This document shows, piece by piece, positions 35,890-46,534 of a stretch of 64,000 nt of DNA. A program made the position numbers and the translations under genes. The DNA comes from Pararobbsia silviterrae. GTDB lineage: Bacteria; Pseudomonadota; Gammaproteobacteria; Burkholderiales; Burkholderiaceae. Location of the stretch: contig NZ_RBZU01000004.1 in assembly GCF_003628125.1 (NCBI RefSeq), positions 310,001 to 374,000 on the forward strand. Direction: 5' to 3'. Below the pieces are notes generated by a model. That model saw nothing but the letters and a program-made list of their open reading frames with translations, had not been told where the DNA came from and made no database searches. Numbering within the stretch: the first letter of the stretch is position 1; every line of letters starts with the position of its first letter.

Positions 35890-36273
35890 ATGAACGCGAT
35901 CACTGAACCCTTTACGCACACCGCGTCGGCCACGGCGGACGCGATACAGCGCTGGACGCCGATCTGCGCGCTCGACGACATCGTGCCGAACACGGGCGTC
36001 TGCGCGCTCGTCGGCGATGCGCATATCGCCGTGTTCCGCATCGAGGCTGACGAGCCCGGCGTTTATGCGATCGACAACTACGATCCCGCATCGGATGCGT
36101 CGGTCTTGTCGCGCGGCATCGTCGGCAGCCTCGGCGAGCGCATCGTCGTCGCGTCGCCGATCTACAAGCATCACTTCGATCTGCGCACGGGCGAATGTCT
36201 CGAAGCGCCCGAGAAGTCGGTGCGGGCCTTCGAGGCGCGCGTGCACGACGGTCAGGTCTGGATTTCGCGCTAG
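35890..36273 (+). CDS. nirD: Nitrite reductase small subunit
   Basis: 127 residues, Rieske-like fold (ALVGDAHIAVFRI, YAIDNYDPASDASVLSRGIV, SPIYKHHFDLRTGECLEAPEKSVRAFEARV in parts). As in other NirD proteins the Rieske Cys/His cluster ligands are absent, so it does not bind a 2Fe-2S centre. It partners NirB. A run of eight heptanucleotide repeats begins 32 bp after its stop. Confidence 0.93.
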   Translation: MNAITEPFTHTASATADAIQRWTPICALDDIVPNTGVCALVGDAHIAVFRIEADEPGVYAIDNYDPASDASVLSRGIVGSLGERIVVASPIYKHHFDLRTGECLEAPEKSVRAFEARVHDGQVWISR

Positions 36274-36304
36274 GCGCGAACGTTCCGCCCGCGAGGGTTC
36301 ATAG

Positions 36305-36360
36305 ACGAAGCACGAAGCACGAAGCACGAAGCACGAAGCACGAAGCACGAAGCACGAAGC
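36305..36360 (+). repeat. Heptanucleotide tandem repeat (ACGAAGC) x8
   Basis: Eight perfect, uninterrupted copies of ACGAAGC (36305-36360), plus a partial ninth, in the 133-bp gap between nirD and the nitrate reductase gene, ending 46 bp before its ATG. A unit of 7 bp is not a multiple of three and can vary by slipped-strand mispairing. It lies in the 5' leader or promoter of nasA. Confidence 0.95.
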
Positions 36361-36406
36361 ACGAGCTAAGTGCAATAAACGTAGACACATTTTTACCGAT
36401 CCTCGA

Positions 36407-39400
36407 ATGACTTCGACTCTCGTCAAGACAGCATGTCCGTACTGCGGCGTAGGCTGCGGGATGGTGCTGCACGTCGAGAACGAACAGGTCGTCAAGATAT
36501 CGGGCGACAAGGATCATCCGACGAACTATGGACGGCTTTGCACGAAGGGCCAGTCGGCCCATGTCGCCTTGCGCAAGTCGGGTCGTCTCGAGGCCGCTTA
36601 CGCGCGCGGCGCGCGCGATGCGGATCCCGTCCCGTTGCCGATCGCGCAGGCCATCACGCAGACCGCGCAGCGGCTGCGCTCGATTCTCGACGCGCACGGG
36701 CCCGATGCCTTGTCGTTCTATGTATCGGGACAGATGTCGATCGAGGCGCAGTATCTGATCAACAAGCTCGCGAAGGGCTTTGTCGGCACACAGCAGATCG
36801 AGTCGAACTCGCGCCTGTGCATGGCGAGCGCGGGAAGCGGCTACAAGCTGTCGCTCGGCGCCGACGGCCCGCCCGGGTCGTACCAGGATTTCGACAAGGC
36901 CGACTTGTTCTTCGTGATCGGCGCGAACATGGCCGACTGCCATCCGATCCTTTTTCTGCGCATGATGGATCGCGTCAAGGCGGGGGCGCGTCTCATCGTC
37001 GTCGATCCGCGCCGCACGGCGACGGCGGACAAGGCGCATCTCTATTTGCCGATCCGGCCGGGCACCGACCTCGCGCTGCTCAACGGCCTGCTGTATCTGT
37101 TGCACGCGAACGACAAGACCGATGCGGCGTTTATCGCGGCATCGACCGAGGGATGGGACGCCATGCCGGCCTTTCTCGCGGACTACACGCCCGAGCGCGT
37201 CGCGCGGATCACGGGGCTCGACGAGACGGCGCTTCGTCAGGCTGCCGAATGGATCGGCGACGCGCGCGAGTGGATGAGCTGCTGGACCATGGGGCTCAAC
37301 CAGAGTACGCATGGCACATGGAGCACGAACGCGATCTGCAATCTGCATCTCGCGACGGGCGCGATCTGCCGGCCGGGCAGCGGACCGTTTTCGCTGACGG
37401 GCCAGCCCAATGCAATGGGCGGCCGCGAGATGGGGTATATGGGGCCGGGCCTGCCCGGACAGCGTTCGGCGCTCGTGGATGCCGATCGCGCATTCGTCGA
37501 ACGCGCATGGGGCCTTGCGCCGGGCACGCTCAACGCGACGAGCGGCGGCGGCACGATCGACCTGTTCTCGCGAATGGCCGCGGGCGACATCAAGGCGTGC
37601 TGGATCATCTGCACGAATCCGGTCGCGAGCGTCGCGAATCGCCAGACGGTGATCGCGGGTCTGCAGGCGGCCGAGTTCGTCGTGGCGCAGGACGCCTTCC
37701 TCGATACCGAAACGAACCGCTACGCCGATATGCTGTTGCCCGGCGCGCTGTGGGCCGAGGCCGAAGGCGTCATGGTCAACTCCGAGCGCAATCTGACGCT
37801 GATGCGCAAGGCCATCGACCCGCCCGGCGATGCGATGCCGGACTGGTGGATCATCGCGCGCGTCGCGTGCGAAATGGGCTATGCGCATGCGTTCGACTAC
37901 GCGTCGGCCGACGAAGTGTTTGCGGAGATCACACAGTTCTCGAATCCGTCGACCGGATACGATTTGCGCGGCACGAGCCACGCACGCTTGCGCGAGACGC
38001 CGATCCAGTGGCCATGCGCCGCGTCGAACGCGCACGACCGCAATGCGATCCGCTATCTGAACGACGGCGTGAGCCAGACGCTACGCACGCAGGCGGACGG
38101 CTCGGTGCCGCACTTGTCGTTTCCGACGGCGAGCGGCAAGGCCAGGTTTTTCGCGCGCGCGCACGTCGACCCGGCCGAGATGCCCGACGCGGCCTATCCG
38201 TTCGTGCTCAACACGGGCCGTCTCCAGCATCAATGGCACACGATGACGAAGACGGGCAAGGTCGCGATGCTCAACAAGCTGAACCCCGAGCCCTTTGTCG
38301 AACTGCATCCCGAGGATGCCGCGGCGCTCGGCGTGCGCACGAAGGATCGCGTCGAGATCCGCTCGCGACGCGGCCGCGCCGTGCTGCCCGCGATCGTGAC
38401 GGATCGCGTGCAACCGGGCAACAGCTTCGCGCCGATGCACTGGAACGATGTCTTCGGCGACGATCTCTGTATCAACGCCGTGACGAACGATGCGGTCGAT
38501 CCGATCTCGCAGCAACCCGAACTCAAGGTCTGCGCGGTGGCGCTGACGCGTATCGAATCGCACGACGAGGTGCAGTCGTCGGAATCGACCGAAGCCGGCG
38601 AGCCTGCCGGATCCGCGTCATCCGTTACCGCGGCGGTCACCGATACCGACACCGTGTCTGAACAGGAAAGTCTCATGCCTCAAATCGATACGTTGTGCCG
38701 GATGCTCGCGTTGCCTGCGAGCGCGCCGACGCTGAGTCCTGCCGAACGCATCTACCTGACGGGGTTCGTCGCGGGCCTGCAGTCGTTTGACGGCCAAGGC
38801 GTGCCCGTGCTGCCGCCAAGTGCACCGTTTGCGTCCGACACGCGTCTGTGGGTCGATGGTCTGCTCGCGGGTCTGTTCAGCCGCACGCAGGGCGCGGCGA
38901 TGGCCGCGTTCGGCGAGGCGACCGGCGGCACGCTCGCATCCGCGGATGCGAGCGAAGCGCACGGCGCCGCGTCGTCCGTGCAGATCGTGCATTCGCGTCC
39001 CAAGGTCGTGCTGCTCTGGGCGTCGCAGACGGGCAACGTCGAGTCGCTGACCGAGACGTTCGCGATGCGGCTCATGGACGCGGGCTTCGAGATCCGCGTG
39101 ACGTGCATGGCGGATTTCTCGGTGGCGGCGCTGGCCAAGGCGCAATACGTGCTGTTGATGACCAGCACGTTCGGCGACGGCGACGCGCCCGACAACGGTC
39201 AGACGTTCTGGGACGCGCTCGGTGCGTCCGGCGCGCCCAGACTCGATGCGTTGCACTATGGCGTGCTCGCGTTCGGCGACTCGAACTACGACGCGTTCTG
39301 TGGTCACGGCCGCAAGCTCGATGCACGTCTGGCAGAACTCGGCGCGAAGCGTCTGCTCGATCGCGTCGATTGCGACACGGATTTTCAGGAACCGGCCGCC

Positions 39401-40618
39401 GCGTGGCTCGAACGCGTGACACTGCGCGTCAAGGAAGCGGATGCCGCGCTGCATGCGGTCGACGAGGGCGGGATGATGCCGCCGACCGTGCCGGGCGCGG
39501 TCGCGACCAAGGCGCGGCCCGCGCCGTCGCAGATGCTTGCGAATGTGCGCCTGAACCGCGAGGGTGCATCGAAGGACACGCGTTACGTAGCGCTCGATAC
39601 GAAGGCGCGCGGCCTCGAATACGAAGCCGGCGATGCGCTCGGCGTCTGGCCGACGAATTGTCCCGAACTCGTCGACGAGCTGATCGCGGTCGCGGGTCTC
39701 GATGCGACGACATCGGTCAGCGTGCCGGGGGCGGGCGAGATGACGCTTGCCGACGCGCTCGTGCAGCATTACGAAATCGCGCGGCCGAGCCAGGAGGCGC
39801 TGGCGTTGATCGCCGAGCGCTGCGCGCAGCCCGGCCTCAAGGCTTTGCTCGCTGACGAACACAAGGCCGATCTCAAGCAATGGCTCTGGGGTCAGCAGCT
39901 CGCCGATGTGCTCCACGAACATCCTTCGGACGTGAGCGCGCAGGAACTGCTCGGCGTGTTGCGGCGCATGCAGCCCCGACTGTATTCGATTGCATCGAGC
40001 CCGAGCGCGCACGAAGGGGAAATCCATCTGACCGTCTCGGCCGTGCGATACAACAACGGCCGAAGAATGCGCAAGGGCGTCGCATCGACGTTTCTCGCGG
40101 ATCGCGCCGCAGAGATCGAGGTGCCCGTGTTCGTGCAGAAATCCGCGCATTTTCGGCCGCCTCATCGCAGCGAGACGCCGATGATGATGGTCGGCCCCGG
40201 CACGGGCGTCGCGCCGTTCCGCGCATTTCTGCATGAGCGCCGCGCGCGCGGACACACGGGCCGCAACTGGCTGTTCTTCGGCGAACAGCATGCGGCGACG
40301 GATTTCTACTATCGCGACGAACTCGAGTCGATGCGCGACGACGGCTTGCTGACACGGCTCGATCTCGCGTTCTCGCGCGATCAGACCGACAAGATCTACG
40401 TGCAGGACCGCATGCGCGAGCAAGGCGCGGACATCTGGGCCTGGCTCGAACAGGGGGCGCATTTCTATGTCTGCGGCGACGCGTCGCGCATGGCCAAGGA
40501 CGTCGATGCCGAACTCAAGGCGCTCGTTGCGCGGCACGGCGGGATGTCGAACGATGCCGCGGCCGACTACGTCGCGGCACTCGCAAAGGACAAGCGCTAC
40601 GTGCGCGACGTTTATTGA
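36407..40618 (+). CDS. nasA: Assimilatory nitrate reductase fused to diflavin (CysJ-like) reductase
   Basis: 1403 residues in one chain. Residues 1-~710 are a molybdopterin nitrate reductase with a [4Fe-4S] motif Cys10, Cys13, Cys17, Cys45 and molybdopterin-binding segments ([35 protein letters not shown] in pieces). A Ser/Glu-rich linker (~715-750) leads to a flavodoxin domain (~865-1010; [21 protein letters not shown]) and a ferredoxin-reductase unit ([18 protein letters not shown] for [16 protein letters not shown] and [14 protein letters not shown] for NADPH; C-terminal YVRDVY). Nitrate is reduced to nitrite using NADPH without a separate reductase. The ribosome site is weak. Its end overlaps the convergent helicase gene by 7 bp. 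Confidence 0.93.
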   Translation: MTSTLVKTACPYCGVGCGMVLHVENEQVVKISGDKDHPTNYGRLCTKGQSAHVALRKSGRLEAAYARGARDADPVPLPIAQAITQTAQRLRSILDAHGPDALSFYVSGQMSIEAQYLINKLAKGFVGTQQIESNSRLCMASAGSGYKLSLGADGPPGSYQDFDKADLFFVIGANMADCHPILFLRMMDRVKAGARLIVVDPRRTATADKAHLYLPIRPGTDLALLNGLLYLLHANDKTDAAFIAASTEGWDAMPAFLADYTPERVARITGLDETALRQAAEWIGDAREWMSCWTMGLNQSTHGTWSTNAICNLHLATGAICRPGSGPFSLTGQPNAMGGREMGYMGPGLPGQRSALVDADRAFVERAWGLAPGTLNATSGGGTIDLFSRMAAGDIKACWIICTNPVASVANRQTVIAGLQAAEFVVAQDAFLDTETNRYADMLLPGALWAEAEGVMVNSERNLTLMRKAIDPPGDAMPDWWIIARVACEMGYAHAFDYASADEVFAEITQFSNPSTGYDLRGTSHARLRETPIQWPCAASNAHDRNAIRYLNDGVSQTLRTQADGSVPHLSFPTASGKARFFARAHVDPAEMPDAAYPFVLNTGRLQHQWHTMTKTGKVAMLNKLNPEPFVELHPEDAAALGVRTKDRVEIRSRRGRAVLPAIVTDRVQPGNSFAPMHWNDVFGDDLCINAVTNDAVDPISQQPELKVCAVALTRIESHDEVQSSESTEAGEPAGSASSVTAAVTDTDTVSEQESLMPQIDTLCRMLALPASAPTLSPAERIYLTGFVAGLQSFDGQGVPVLPPSAPFASDTRLWVDGLLAGLFSRTQGAAMAAFGEATGGTLASADASEAHGAASSVQIVHSRPKVVLLWASQTGNVESLTETFAMRLMDAGFEIRVTCMADFSVAALAKAQYVLLMTSTFGDGDAPDNGQTFWDALGASGAPRLDALHYGVLAFGDSNYDAFCGHGRKLDARLAELGAKRLLDRVDCDTDFQEPAAAWLERVTLRVKEADAALHAVDEGGMMPPTVPGAVATKARPAPSQMLANVRLNREGASKDTRYVALDTKARGLEYEAGDALGVWPTNCPELVDELIAVAGLDATTSVSVPGAGEMTLADALVQHYEIARPSQEALALIAERCAQPGLKALLADEHKADLKQWLWGQQLADVLHEHPSDVSAQELLGVLRRMQPRLYSIASSPSAHEGEIHLTVSAVRYNNGRRMRKGVASTFLADRAAEIEVPVFVQKSAHFRPPHRSETPMMMVGPGTGVAPFRAFLHERRARGHTGRNWLFFGEQHAATDFYYRDELESMRDDGLLTRLDLAFSRDQTDKIYVQDRMREQGADIWAWLEQGAHFYVCGDASRMAKDVDAELKALVARHGGMSNDAAADYVAALAKDKRYVRDVY

Positions 40619-42852
40619 TCGGCGCGCAGATTGGCGGTCTCGGTGCCCGCGAGTTCGCGCGCAAGCGCGACGGCTTGCGTCAGGTCCAGGTTCTGCGACG
40701 CGTAGGCCGCGCGCTTGACGTCGTCGGGCAGGGCCCAGTCCCATTTCTCGCGATTCGCATCGTCGATCCGCGCGAATGCCTTGGCCGTGCTGGCCTCGGC
40801 TTGCGCGCCGATTTTCCGGAGCGCATCGACGACCGTCGCCGGCGTCGCGGCGCGTACGTCGATCGCGACGCCGCGATTGCTCGCGTTGAGCCCTTCGGCG
40901 CGCAGCAGCAGGGTGAGCGCATCGTTGATCCAGTCGCCGCGCCAGGTCGCGATCGCGACGTCGCGGCCGTCGCGCAAGATCGCGTGACGCGCGAGGGCGC
41001 GAACGCGGAAAAAGGCGCGCGCTTCGTCGAGCAGCGTGCGCGCCGTCGCATCGAGAAACGGGACGGGCGTGTGCTCCGATAGCACGCGCTTCATCTCGCG
41101 CCGGACTTCATCGTGAATCATCGCGGACGCGCCGTCGAAGACCGGCGGCACTCCGGCGGCATCGGCGCTCACATGGATCACGCGATGGCGCAGGTCGATC
41201 TCGTTCGCGATCCAGCGGCGGCCCGCGAACACGATTTGCTGTCCGACGCCGAGACCGCGCATGACGGGCACCGTGCCGAGCGTGCGTCCCGCGTCGACGA
41301 TCCGGAACGTATCGGGCGTGTTGAACGCCGAGTAGAACTCGAAATGATGGACGCGCGCCTCGGCGCGTTGACCATGGAGCAGCAAGCCCGTCGGATCCTG
41401 CATCAGGAGATCGGCCGCGCCGAGGCTGCGCAGGATGGCCGCGAACGTCGGCTTGTCGATCTGCTCGAACGGTCCGGATTCGACGAGCATGTCCCAGAGC
41501 GCGCTTGCGCGGCATCCGCCGCGTTCGGCGATCAAGGACAGGATTTGCTGAACGAGCGTCGAGACGTGCATGCCCTGCGCGCGCGGCGGTTCGACCCAGC
41601 GCGCGAGCATGAGGCGAATCATCGCGATCGTCTGCACGAGACTTTCGCGCACGCCGTCCGAGAGGTCCGCATCGCGCGCGACGGGCCGCTCGACGCAATA
41701 GCAGCGGACGATCGAGGGCTCGCCGTGACGGCGTCCCGAGCGGCCCATGCGCTGGCGCAAGCTGGCGACCGACGGCGGCGGTCCGATCTGGGCGACGCTG
41801 CGCACGGCGCCGATATCGATGCCGAGTTCGAGCGTGTTCGTGCAGATCGCGGTGGCGGCGCGAACGCCGTCCTTGAGCGCGTGTTCGGTGTCGTCGCGCA
41901 GTTCCTTCGAGAGGCTGCCGTGATGCGGAAAGAACGCGTTGGGCACGCCTTCGCGTTCGCAGATGCGGGCGAGCAGGTCCGCGTAGATTTCGACTTGCCG
42001 GCGGCTGTTCGGGAACACGAGATTGTTCGACCCGTGCAGCACGTCATAGAGATGGCGCGCGATGTCGAGCGTTTGCCCCGGGACGGTGTCTTCGAGTTCG
42101 GGGCTCGGCAAGCCCGGTTCGATATCGATGCGCGCGGGCTGTTCGAGATAGCCTTTGACGACGATCTGCACGGCCTGGCCCGCCGACGCCGAGTCCACGA
42201 TCTCGACGCGTTCGGCTTCGCGCGGGCGCAGAAAACGCGCCGCGAGCGTCATGTCGCCGAGCGTCGCCGACAGGCCGACGCGGACGACGCGATGGCCGCA
42301 GGCGCGTTCGATCCGGTGCATGAGCGATTGCAATTGCATGCCGCGTTCCGAACCGATGAAGGCGTGGAGTTCGTCGACGACGATATAGCGCAGCGATCGG
42401 AACAGCGTCGCGAGCGTCGATCCGCGATTCACGCACATCGCTTCGAGCGATTCAGGCGTGATGATCAGCACGCCCGCGGGATGCGCGAAAAAACGGCGCT
42501 TGCGATGCGCGCCGACATCGCCGTGCCAGCCGATGACCGGGATGTCGAGCGCATCGCAGAGTGTGCCCAGGCGTTCCCATTGATCGTTGATCAGCGCCTT
42601 GAGGGGGCTCACGTAGAGCACGGTCGCCGCGCGCGTCTCGTCGCGCAGCAGGTTCGTGAGGATCGGCAGAAACGCGGCCTCGGTTTTGCCGGCCGCGGTG
42701 GCGGCCGCGATGATCACGTCGCGGTCGGCATCGACGAGCGCGGGTATCGCGCGTGCTTGCGCGTCGCGGAGTTCGGTCCACCCGGCCTGCCAGATCCAGC
42801 GCCGGACCCGTTCGTCGAGACGATCGTACTGTGTCTGGGTGTTCGCCTGCAT
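40612..42852 (-). CDS. Lhr-like DEAD/DEAH superfamily-2 helicase (BrxHI-like)
   Basis: 746 residues from the ATG at 42852; GTG starts at 42876 or 42927 would lengthen it. Q-motif-like region, Walker A AATAAGKT (~50-57), motif II VVDELH, motif [16 protein letters not shown], motif [12 protein letters not shown] and motif [11 protein letters not shown] place it near Lhr and the BREX helicase BrxHI. The C-terminal ~300 residues form a winged-helix and beta-rich extension. Third gene of a module with a BrxD-like ATPase and a TerB-domain protein. Probably unwinds or translocates on DNA. Overlaps the end of nasA by 7 bp tail-to-tail. Confidence 0.88.
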   Translation of the reverse strand: MQANTQTQYDRLDERVRRWIWQAGWTELRDAQARAIPALVDADRDVIIAAATAAGKTEAAFLPILTNLLRDETRAATVLYVSPLKALINDQWERLGTLCDALDIPVIGWHGDVGAHRKRRFFAHPAGVLIITPESLEAMCVNRGSTLATLFRSLRYIVVDELHAFIGSERGMQLQSLMHRIERACGHRVVRVGLSATLGDMTLAARFLRPREAERVEIVDSASAGQAVQIVVKGYLEQPARIDIEPGLPSPELEDTVPGQTLDIARHLYDVLHGSNNLVFPNSRRQVEIYADLLARICEREGVPNAFFPHHGSLSKELRDDTEHALKDGVRAATAICTNTLELGIDIGAVRSVAQIGPPPSVASLRQRMGRSGRRHGEPSIVRCYCVERPVARDADLSDGVRESLVQTIAMIRLMLARWVEPPRAQGMHVSTLVQQILSLIAERGGCRASALWDMLVESGPFEQIDKPTFAAILRSLGAADLLMQDPTGLLLHGQRAEARVHHFEFYSAFNTPDTFRIVDAGRTLGTVPVMRGLGVGQQIVFAGRRWIANEIDLRHRVIHVSADAAGVPPVFDGASAMIHDEVRREMKRVLSEHTPVPFLDATARTLLDEARAFFRVRALARHAILRDGRDVAIATWRGDWINDALTLLLRAEGLNASNRGVAIDVRAATPATVVDALRKIGAQAEASTAKAFARIDDANREKWDWALPDDVKRAAYASQNLDLTQAVALARELAGTETANLRADQ

Positions 42853-42895
42853 GCTCGGGCCGCTGTGAGGCGCATCCACGGTCAGCGCGTTCCGT

Positions 42896-44191
42896 TCAGA
42901 GCCGGAAGCTCGTGAGTTCGTCGTCACCGTCGGAGACGATGTCCTGGAGGCCGCCCGTATCGCGTTCGACGTCGAGCGATCCGATCAGCTCGCGCCATTG
43001 CGTGGTCGGATTCTGTTCGAGCACGGCGAGCAACTGGATAAATGCGGTGATCGTCGTGCGCGGCGTACGGAAATACGCGTCGCCGAGACGTTCAGCGCAG
43101 TGTTGCATGAAGGCGGGGATCGCTTCGTCGGGGATCAGGTATTTCGACGGGTCGCCGTATGCATAGACGCTGCGGATCTTGTCGAGCAAGACGTAGAAGT
43201 CTTCCTGGCGCAGGCTCGCGAGCCGGATCACGGGGCCGCTGTAATCGACGAGTCCATCGGTTGCGAACGTATTGGTCGCGAGCCGCGATTCGAGCGCGGA
43301 ATAGCTATAGAGGCCGCGTTTCGTATCGAGCAGGAATTCGGGCGTCCCGCCGAGCGCGAAGCCGAGTCCTTCGGCCGTGCCCTGCAGCGCGTCGTTGAGG
43401 ATCCGCAGGATCTGTTCGTAGTTCGCGTTGCGCGCCTGGACGTTCGAGAGTTTGTAGAGATTCACGAGTTCGTCGAGGCATACGAGCAGGCCCGCGTACC
43501 CCGCGAGCCGCACGAAGCGCGCGAGCAGCTTGAGCTGATCGTAGACGCTCGCGTCGTCGATGATCGTGCGCACGCCGAGCGCGTTGCGCGCGTCGGTGCG
43601 CGTCGCGAATTCGCCGCGCAGCCAGCGGATCGCGTCGCTCTTGAGTTTTTCGTTGCCTTCGTCGAAACCGCGGCAGTAGGCCGCGAGCACGTCCGCGAAG
43701 TCGTATCCGCTGACCATCTCCGTGAGCTGGCTCAACTGGGCGCGGATCACGTCCTCGCTCGAACGTCCCGATGCGCGCGCCTCGGTCCGAGCCTGGCCGA
43801 TGAACTTCTCGACGACGCCCGCGAGCGCGCCGCCATCGGGTTTCGTGCGCGTCGACAGGTTTTTCGCAAGCTCGGCATAGAGCGAGCGCGCCTGCCCGCC
43901 CGACGCATGAAGCCGGCGATCGGGATTGAGGTCGGCATGCATCGTCACGAGCTTCTTTTCGAGCGCGATCGCGCGGACCAGATTCAGGAAGAACGTCTTG
44001 CCCGCGCCGTATTCGCCGATCACGATCCGAAAGCTCGAACCGCCGTCGGCGACGCGCTCGATGTCCTTGAGCAACGCTTCGAGTTCATGCACGCGTCCGA
44101 CCTGGATCAGATGCTGACCGATACGGGGCACGACGCCCGAGCGGAGGGATTGGAGCACCGCATCGCGGTCCTTCGGGCGAATAGTCGTCAT
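42896..44191 (-). CDS. DUF2791 P-loop ATPase (BrxC/BrxD-like)
   Basis: 431 residues. Walker A GEYGAGKT (59-66), Walker B LLVCLDELVNLY, and family segments RIGQHLIQVGRVHELEALL, MHADLNPDRRLHASGGQARSLYAEL in parts, GFALGGTPEFLLD and RLASLRQEDFYVLL match the BREX ATP-binding family DUF2791, the same family as BrxD. The start ATG overlaps the TerB gene stop (ATGA), so they are translationally coupled. BrxD-type ATPases are encoded beside Lhr-like helicases in BREX type 2-related systems; here the methylase PglX and phosphatase PglZ are missing. Likely an oligomeric DNA-associated ATPase; role inferred. Confidence 0.88.
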   Translation of the reverse strand: MTTIRPKDRDAVLQSLRSGVVPRIGQHLIQVGRVHELEALLKDIERVADGGSSFRIVIGEYGAGKTFFLNLVRAIALEKKLVTMHADLNPDRRLHASGGQARSLYAELAKNLSTRTKPDGGALAGVVEKFIGQARTEARASGRSSEDVIRAQLSQLTEMVSGYDFADVLAAYCRGFDEGNEKLKSDAIRWLRGEFATRTDARNALGVRTIIDDASVYDQLKLLARFVRLAGYAGLLVCLDELVNLYKLSNVQARNANYEQILRILNDALQGTAEGLGFALGGTPEFLLDTKRGLYSYSALESRLATNTFATDGLVDYSGPVIRLASLRQEDFYVLLDKIRSVYAYGDPSKYLIPDEAIPAFMQHCAERLGDAYFRTPRTTITAFIQLLAVLEQNPTTQWRELIGSLDVERDTGGLQDIVSDGDDELTSFRL

Positions 44192-46521
44192 GCGGCAAGC
44201 CTCTGGGCGAGCTCCTGATTGATTTCCACGGGATCGTCGCCGTCGGTCAACGGCGCGTCCCAATGGTCGAGCGATGCTTCGTTGACCTGTTCGATCGCGC
44301 CGTCGAGCAGCAGATCGAGATCGGCCGCCGCGTTGGCGAGGTCCTCGCGGCTCCAGCGCGGTCGCGTGACGAGTAGCCGCAGGAACGTCAGATGCGCATC
44401 GTCGAGGCCGAGGCGGTCCGCGGACCCGGCGTCGATCGATGCGGGCGCATCGGCGGCTTCGAGCGTGTCCGGTGCGTCGGGCGCGCGGGATGTGGCTACT
44501 GCGTCTGATGTGTCGAGGTCGTCGGTCGATGCTGCGGCGCTCGAAACCGAGGCAGTCGAGTCTGCGATCGCTGCATGCGTGTCGACGAACGTGTCAGGCG
44601 CATCGTCGAGCGCGGGCGTGTCGAGATCGTCGGCGTCTTGCGCGAACACCTGGGCGAGCAAGGCCGATACGTGCGCCGTTTCGGCTTGCAGCGCGGCGAT
44701 CCGATCGGCGTCGAGTGTCAACGGCGCGCGGGTCCGATCGTCGCGGGTCCGATCGCGCGCGCCTTCGCGCGCTGGCATCCCCGATCGCGCGCCGCGCGGC
44801 GACGATGTCGATGCATCCTGATGCAGATCGCTGTAAAGCTGTCGCGTATCGAGATCGAGCATCGTATAGATTTTTTCGAGCAGCCGGACTTCGGGCGGCG
44901 TGACGGTGCCGTCGGCGTTCGCCGTTTGCACGAGAAACGCGGCCAGCACATGGCGCGCATCGGGCGACAGCGGTTCGAGCCGCTTCTTGAGCAGCGCGAG
45001 CGGCTGCGGCGCGCTGATCTGGACCGCGAGGCGCGCCTTGAGCCGTTGCTGCTGCGCGGGGCTCAGATGCATCGCGTGCTCGATCTGGTGATGCATGAGC
45101 GTGAGTTCGGGATGCGTCGCCTCGCCGTCGGCCATCGCGAGCGTCGCGGCGACGTCGATCATGAGCGCTGCGGTCAAATACGCGCAGTCCTCGTCGATCA
45201 ACCGTGTCGCGGGATCGATCGCGAACAGCGCGACGCGATCTTCTGCGCGCGGCGTACGCGCGCCGGTCCGGATATCGGGTTCGATACCGACGCCGGCCTG
45301 ACCGAGCACGCCGACGAACGTGACGATTTTTTCGCGGCTCAGACCGGCCGGTGTCCGAAACGTCGCGAGCAGGTCGCCGAAACGCGTGAGTTCGAGGCCC
45401 TCGCGCGTCGTCGCGACGAGCGCGTCGAGCGGCTTGCGCAGGGACTCGGGCCACAGCGCGGGGGCGAGCAGCAGCGCGGCGTCGAGCGTGCCGTTCGATG
45501 CGGGATTGCGCGCGAGATAGCGTCCGTAAGGCGCGAGCGCCGTCGCGCAGTCGTTCACGAGTTGCTGCAGACGCGCGCGCGGCAGCGTGACGGCCGACAG
45601 ATCGGGCAGCGCGCCGACCGATTCCGGCACATCGCGCTCGCGCAGCGCGGGAAAGGCCGTTTCGGGAAACGTGAGCCGCGTCCGGTTCGGCGCGACGCGC
45701 AGCCCCTCGTGCAAGCGCGTTCGATAGCGTTGCGTGAACAGCAGCCGGAACGTCTCGGGGATCCGCGAGAGCGGCGGCTTGCGCGTGATCGCGGAGTCGA
45801 GGCTCGCCCACGCATAGGCCCATTCCGCGGAGACGGGCGCGTCGTCGACGGCGGCTTGTCCGAACGCGACGCGCACGGAAAACGGCACCTGATAGCCGCG
45901 CGTGGTCCGCACGATGGGCTCCGTGCGATACAGACGCGTGGGTGCGGCACGCAGCACGGTCGCCGATTCGATGAGGTTTTCGACGTGCGTCAGGAAGGCC
46001 CAGTCGGTGCTCAGCGTCAGCAGTCGGCGCAGTTCGCCGAAGAGCGTGTCGAATTCGGCGGCGTCGATCGCGCCGTGCGCGCCGTCGACGAGCACACGCC
46101 GTTCGAGACCGTAGAGATACAAATTCAGATAGGCGGTCGGGATCTCGCGAGCACGGCGATCGGACGCGAGCCAGTCGATGAACACGCGGCGTTGCGCGGG
46201 CGAAAGTGCCTTGTAATCGAGCCAAGCCGCGGTTGGGCCGGTTTCGCGGTCCGTCCGGGCGACCGCGCCGACATCCGCGATGTCGAGCGCCGATACCACG
46301 ACGGGCGAGTCGAGCGCGGCCGGTTCGGGGGCGCCGATGTCGTCGAGGTAGAACAGGCCGCCTTCGATCGTCGTCCCGGCGACGACCACGCGACGGTCGC
46401 GCGCAATCCACCGCGCACCGTCGGCGCGCAGCATCGTGCCGGGTGTCGGAAGGGCATTCGGCGCGAGGGCAGTCAAATCTGCAGGACTGCCGGCCGCCGG
46501 CGGGACGAAGTCGGAACACAT
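44188..46521 (-). CDS. TerB_N / TerB / TerB_C domain protein
   Basis: 777 residues. The N-terminal TerB_N region spans ~60-270 (GPTAAWLDYKALSPAQRRVFIDWLASDRR, YLNLYLYGLERRVLVD in pieces), a helical middle follows, and the TerB-like metal-binding helical domain (~480-595) has two DG-E signatures, MADGEATHPELTLM and NADGTVTPPEVRLL. An acidic Ala/Asp/Ser linker (~650-710) precedes the TerB_C domain (LGLDDAHLTFLRLLVTRPRWSREDL). This architecture was noted in comparative work on tellurite-resistance-related systems as partnering helicases and ATPases in predicted DNA-processing or defence modules. First gene of the operon. The start is uncertain; Met at 46434 is an alternative. Confidence 0.85.
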   Translation of the reverse strand: MCSDFVPPAAGSPADLTALAPNALPTPGTMLRADGARWIARDRRVVVAGTTIEGGLFYLDDIGAPEPAALDSPVVVSALDIADVGAVARTDRETGPTAAWLDYKALSPAQRRVFIDWLASDRRAREIPTAYLNLYLYGLERRVLVDGAHGAIDAAEFDTLFGELRRLLTLSTDWAFLTHVENLIESATVLRAAPTRLYRTEPIVRTTRGYQVPFSVRVAFGQAAVDDAPVSAEWAYAWASLDSAITRKPPLSRIPETFRLLFTQRYRTRLHEGLRVAPNRTRLTFPETAFPALRERDVPESVGALPDLSAVTLPRARLQQLVNDCATALAPYGRYLARNPASNGTLDAALLLAPALWPESLRKPLDALVATTREGLELTRFGDLLATFRTPAGLSREKIVTFVGVLGQAGVGIEPDIRTGARTPRAEDRVALFAIDPATRLIDEDCAYLTAALMIDVAATLAMADGEATHPELTLMHHQIEHAMHLSPAQQQRLKARLAVQISAPQPLALLKKRLEPLSPDARHVLAAFLVQTANADGTVTPPEVRLLEKIYTMLDLDTRQLYSDLHQDASTSSPRGARSGMPAREGARDRTRDDRTRAPLTLDADRIAALQAETAHVSALLAQVFAQDADDLDTPALDDAPDTFVDTHAAIADSTASVSSAAASTDDLDTSDAVATSRAPDAPDTLEAADAPASIDAGSADRLGLDDAHLTFLRLLVTRPRWSREDLANAAADLDLLLDGAIEQVNEASLDHWDAPLTDGDDPVEINQELAQRLAA

Positions 46522-46528
46522 TCCCGCG

Positions 46529-46534
46529 ATTATA
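46529..46534 (-). promoter_or_regulatory. Consensus -10 box abutting the TerB gene start
   Basis: The minus strand reads TATAAT at 46534-46529, 7 nt before the ATG at 46521, so transcription would begin at about the start codon (leaderless) or the true start lies downstream. A -35 match at 16-18 bp is weak. The rest of the 324-bp gap to 46845 shows no gene and should contain the divergent promoter of the lipoprotein. Confidence 0.4.

Noticed and set aside
36299-36410. Peptide repeats SCFVLRA or STKHEAR from the heptanucleotide tract
   Set aside because: Arise only from translating ACGAAGC in frames without a supported start; the tract is treated as a DNA repeat and not CRISPR, since units are contiguous with no spacers.
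38618-40744. Minus-strand open frame of 708 codons opposite the diflavin part of nasA
   Set aside because: Antisense shadow of a domain with intact motifs.
42852-42927. N-terminal extension of the helicase from a GTG at 42927
   Set aside because: Would overlap the ATPase C-terminus by 32 bp with no ribosome site; kept only as an alternative start.
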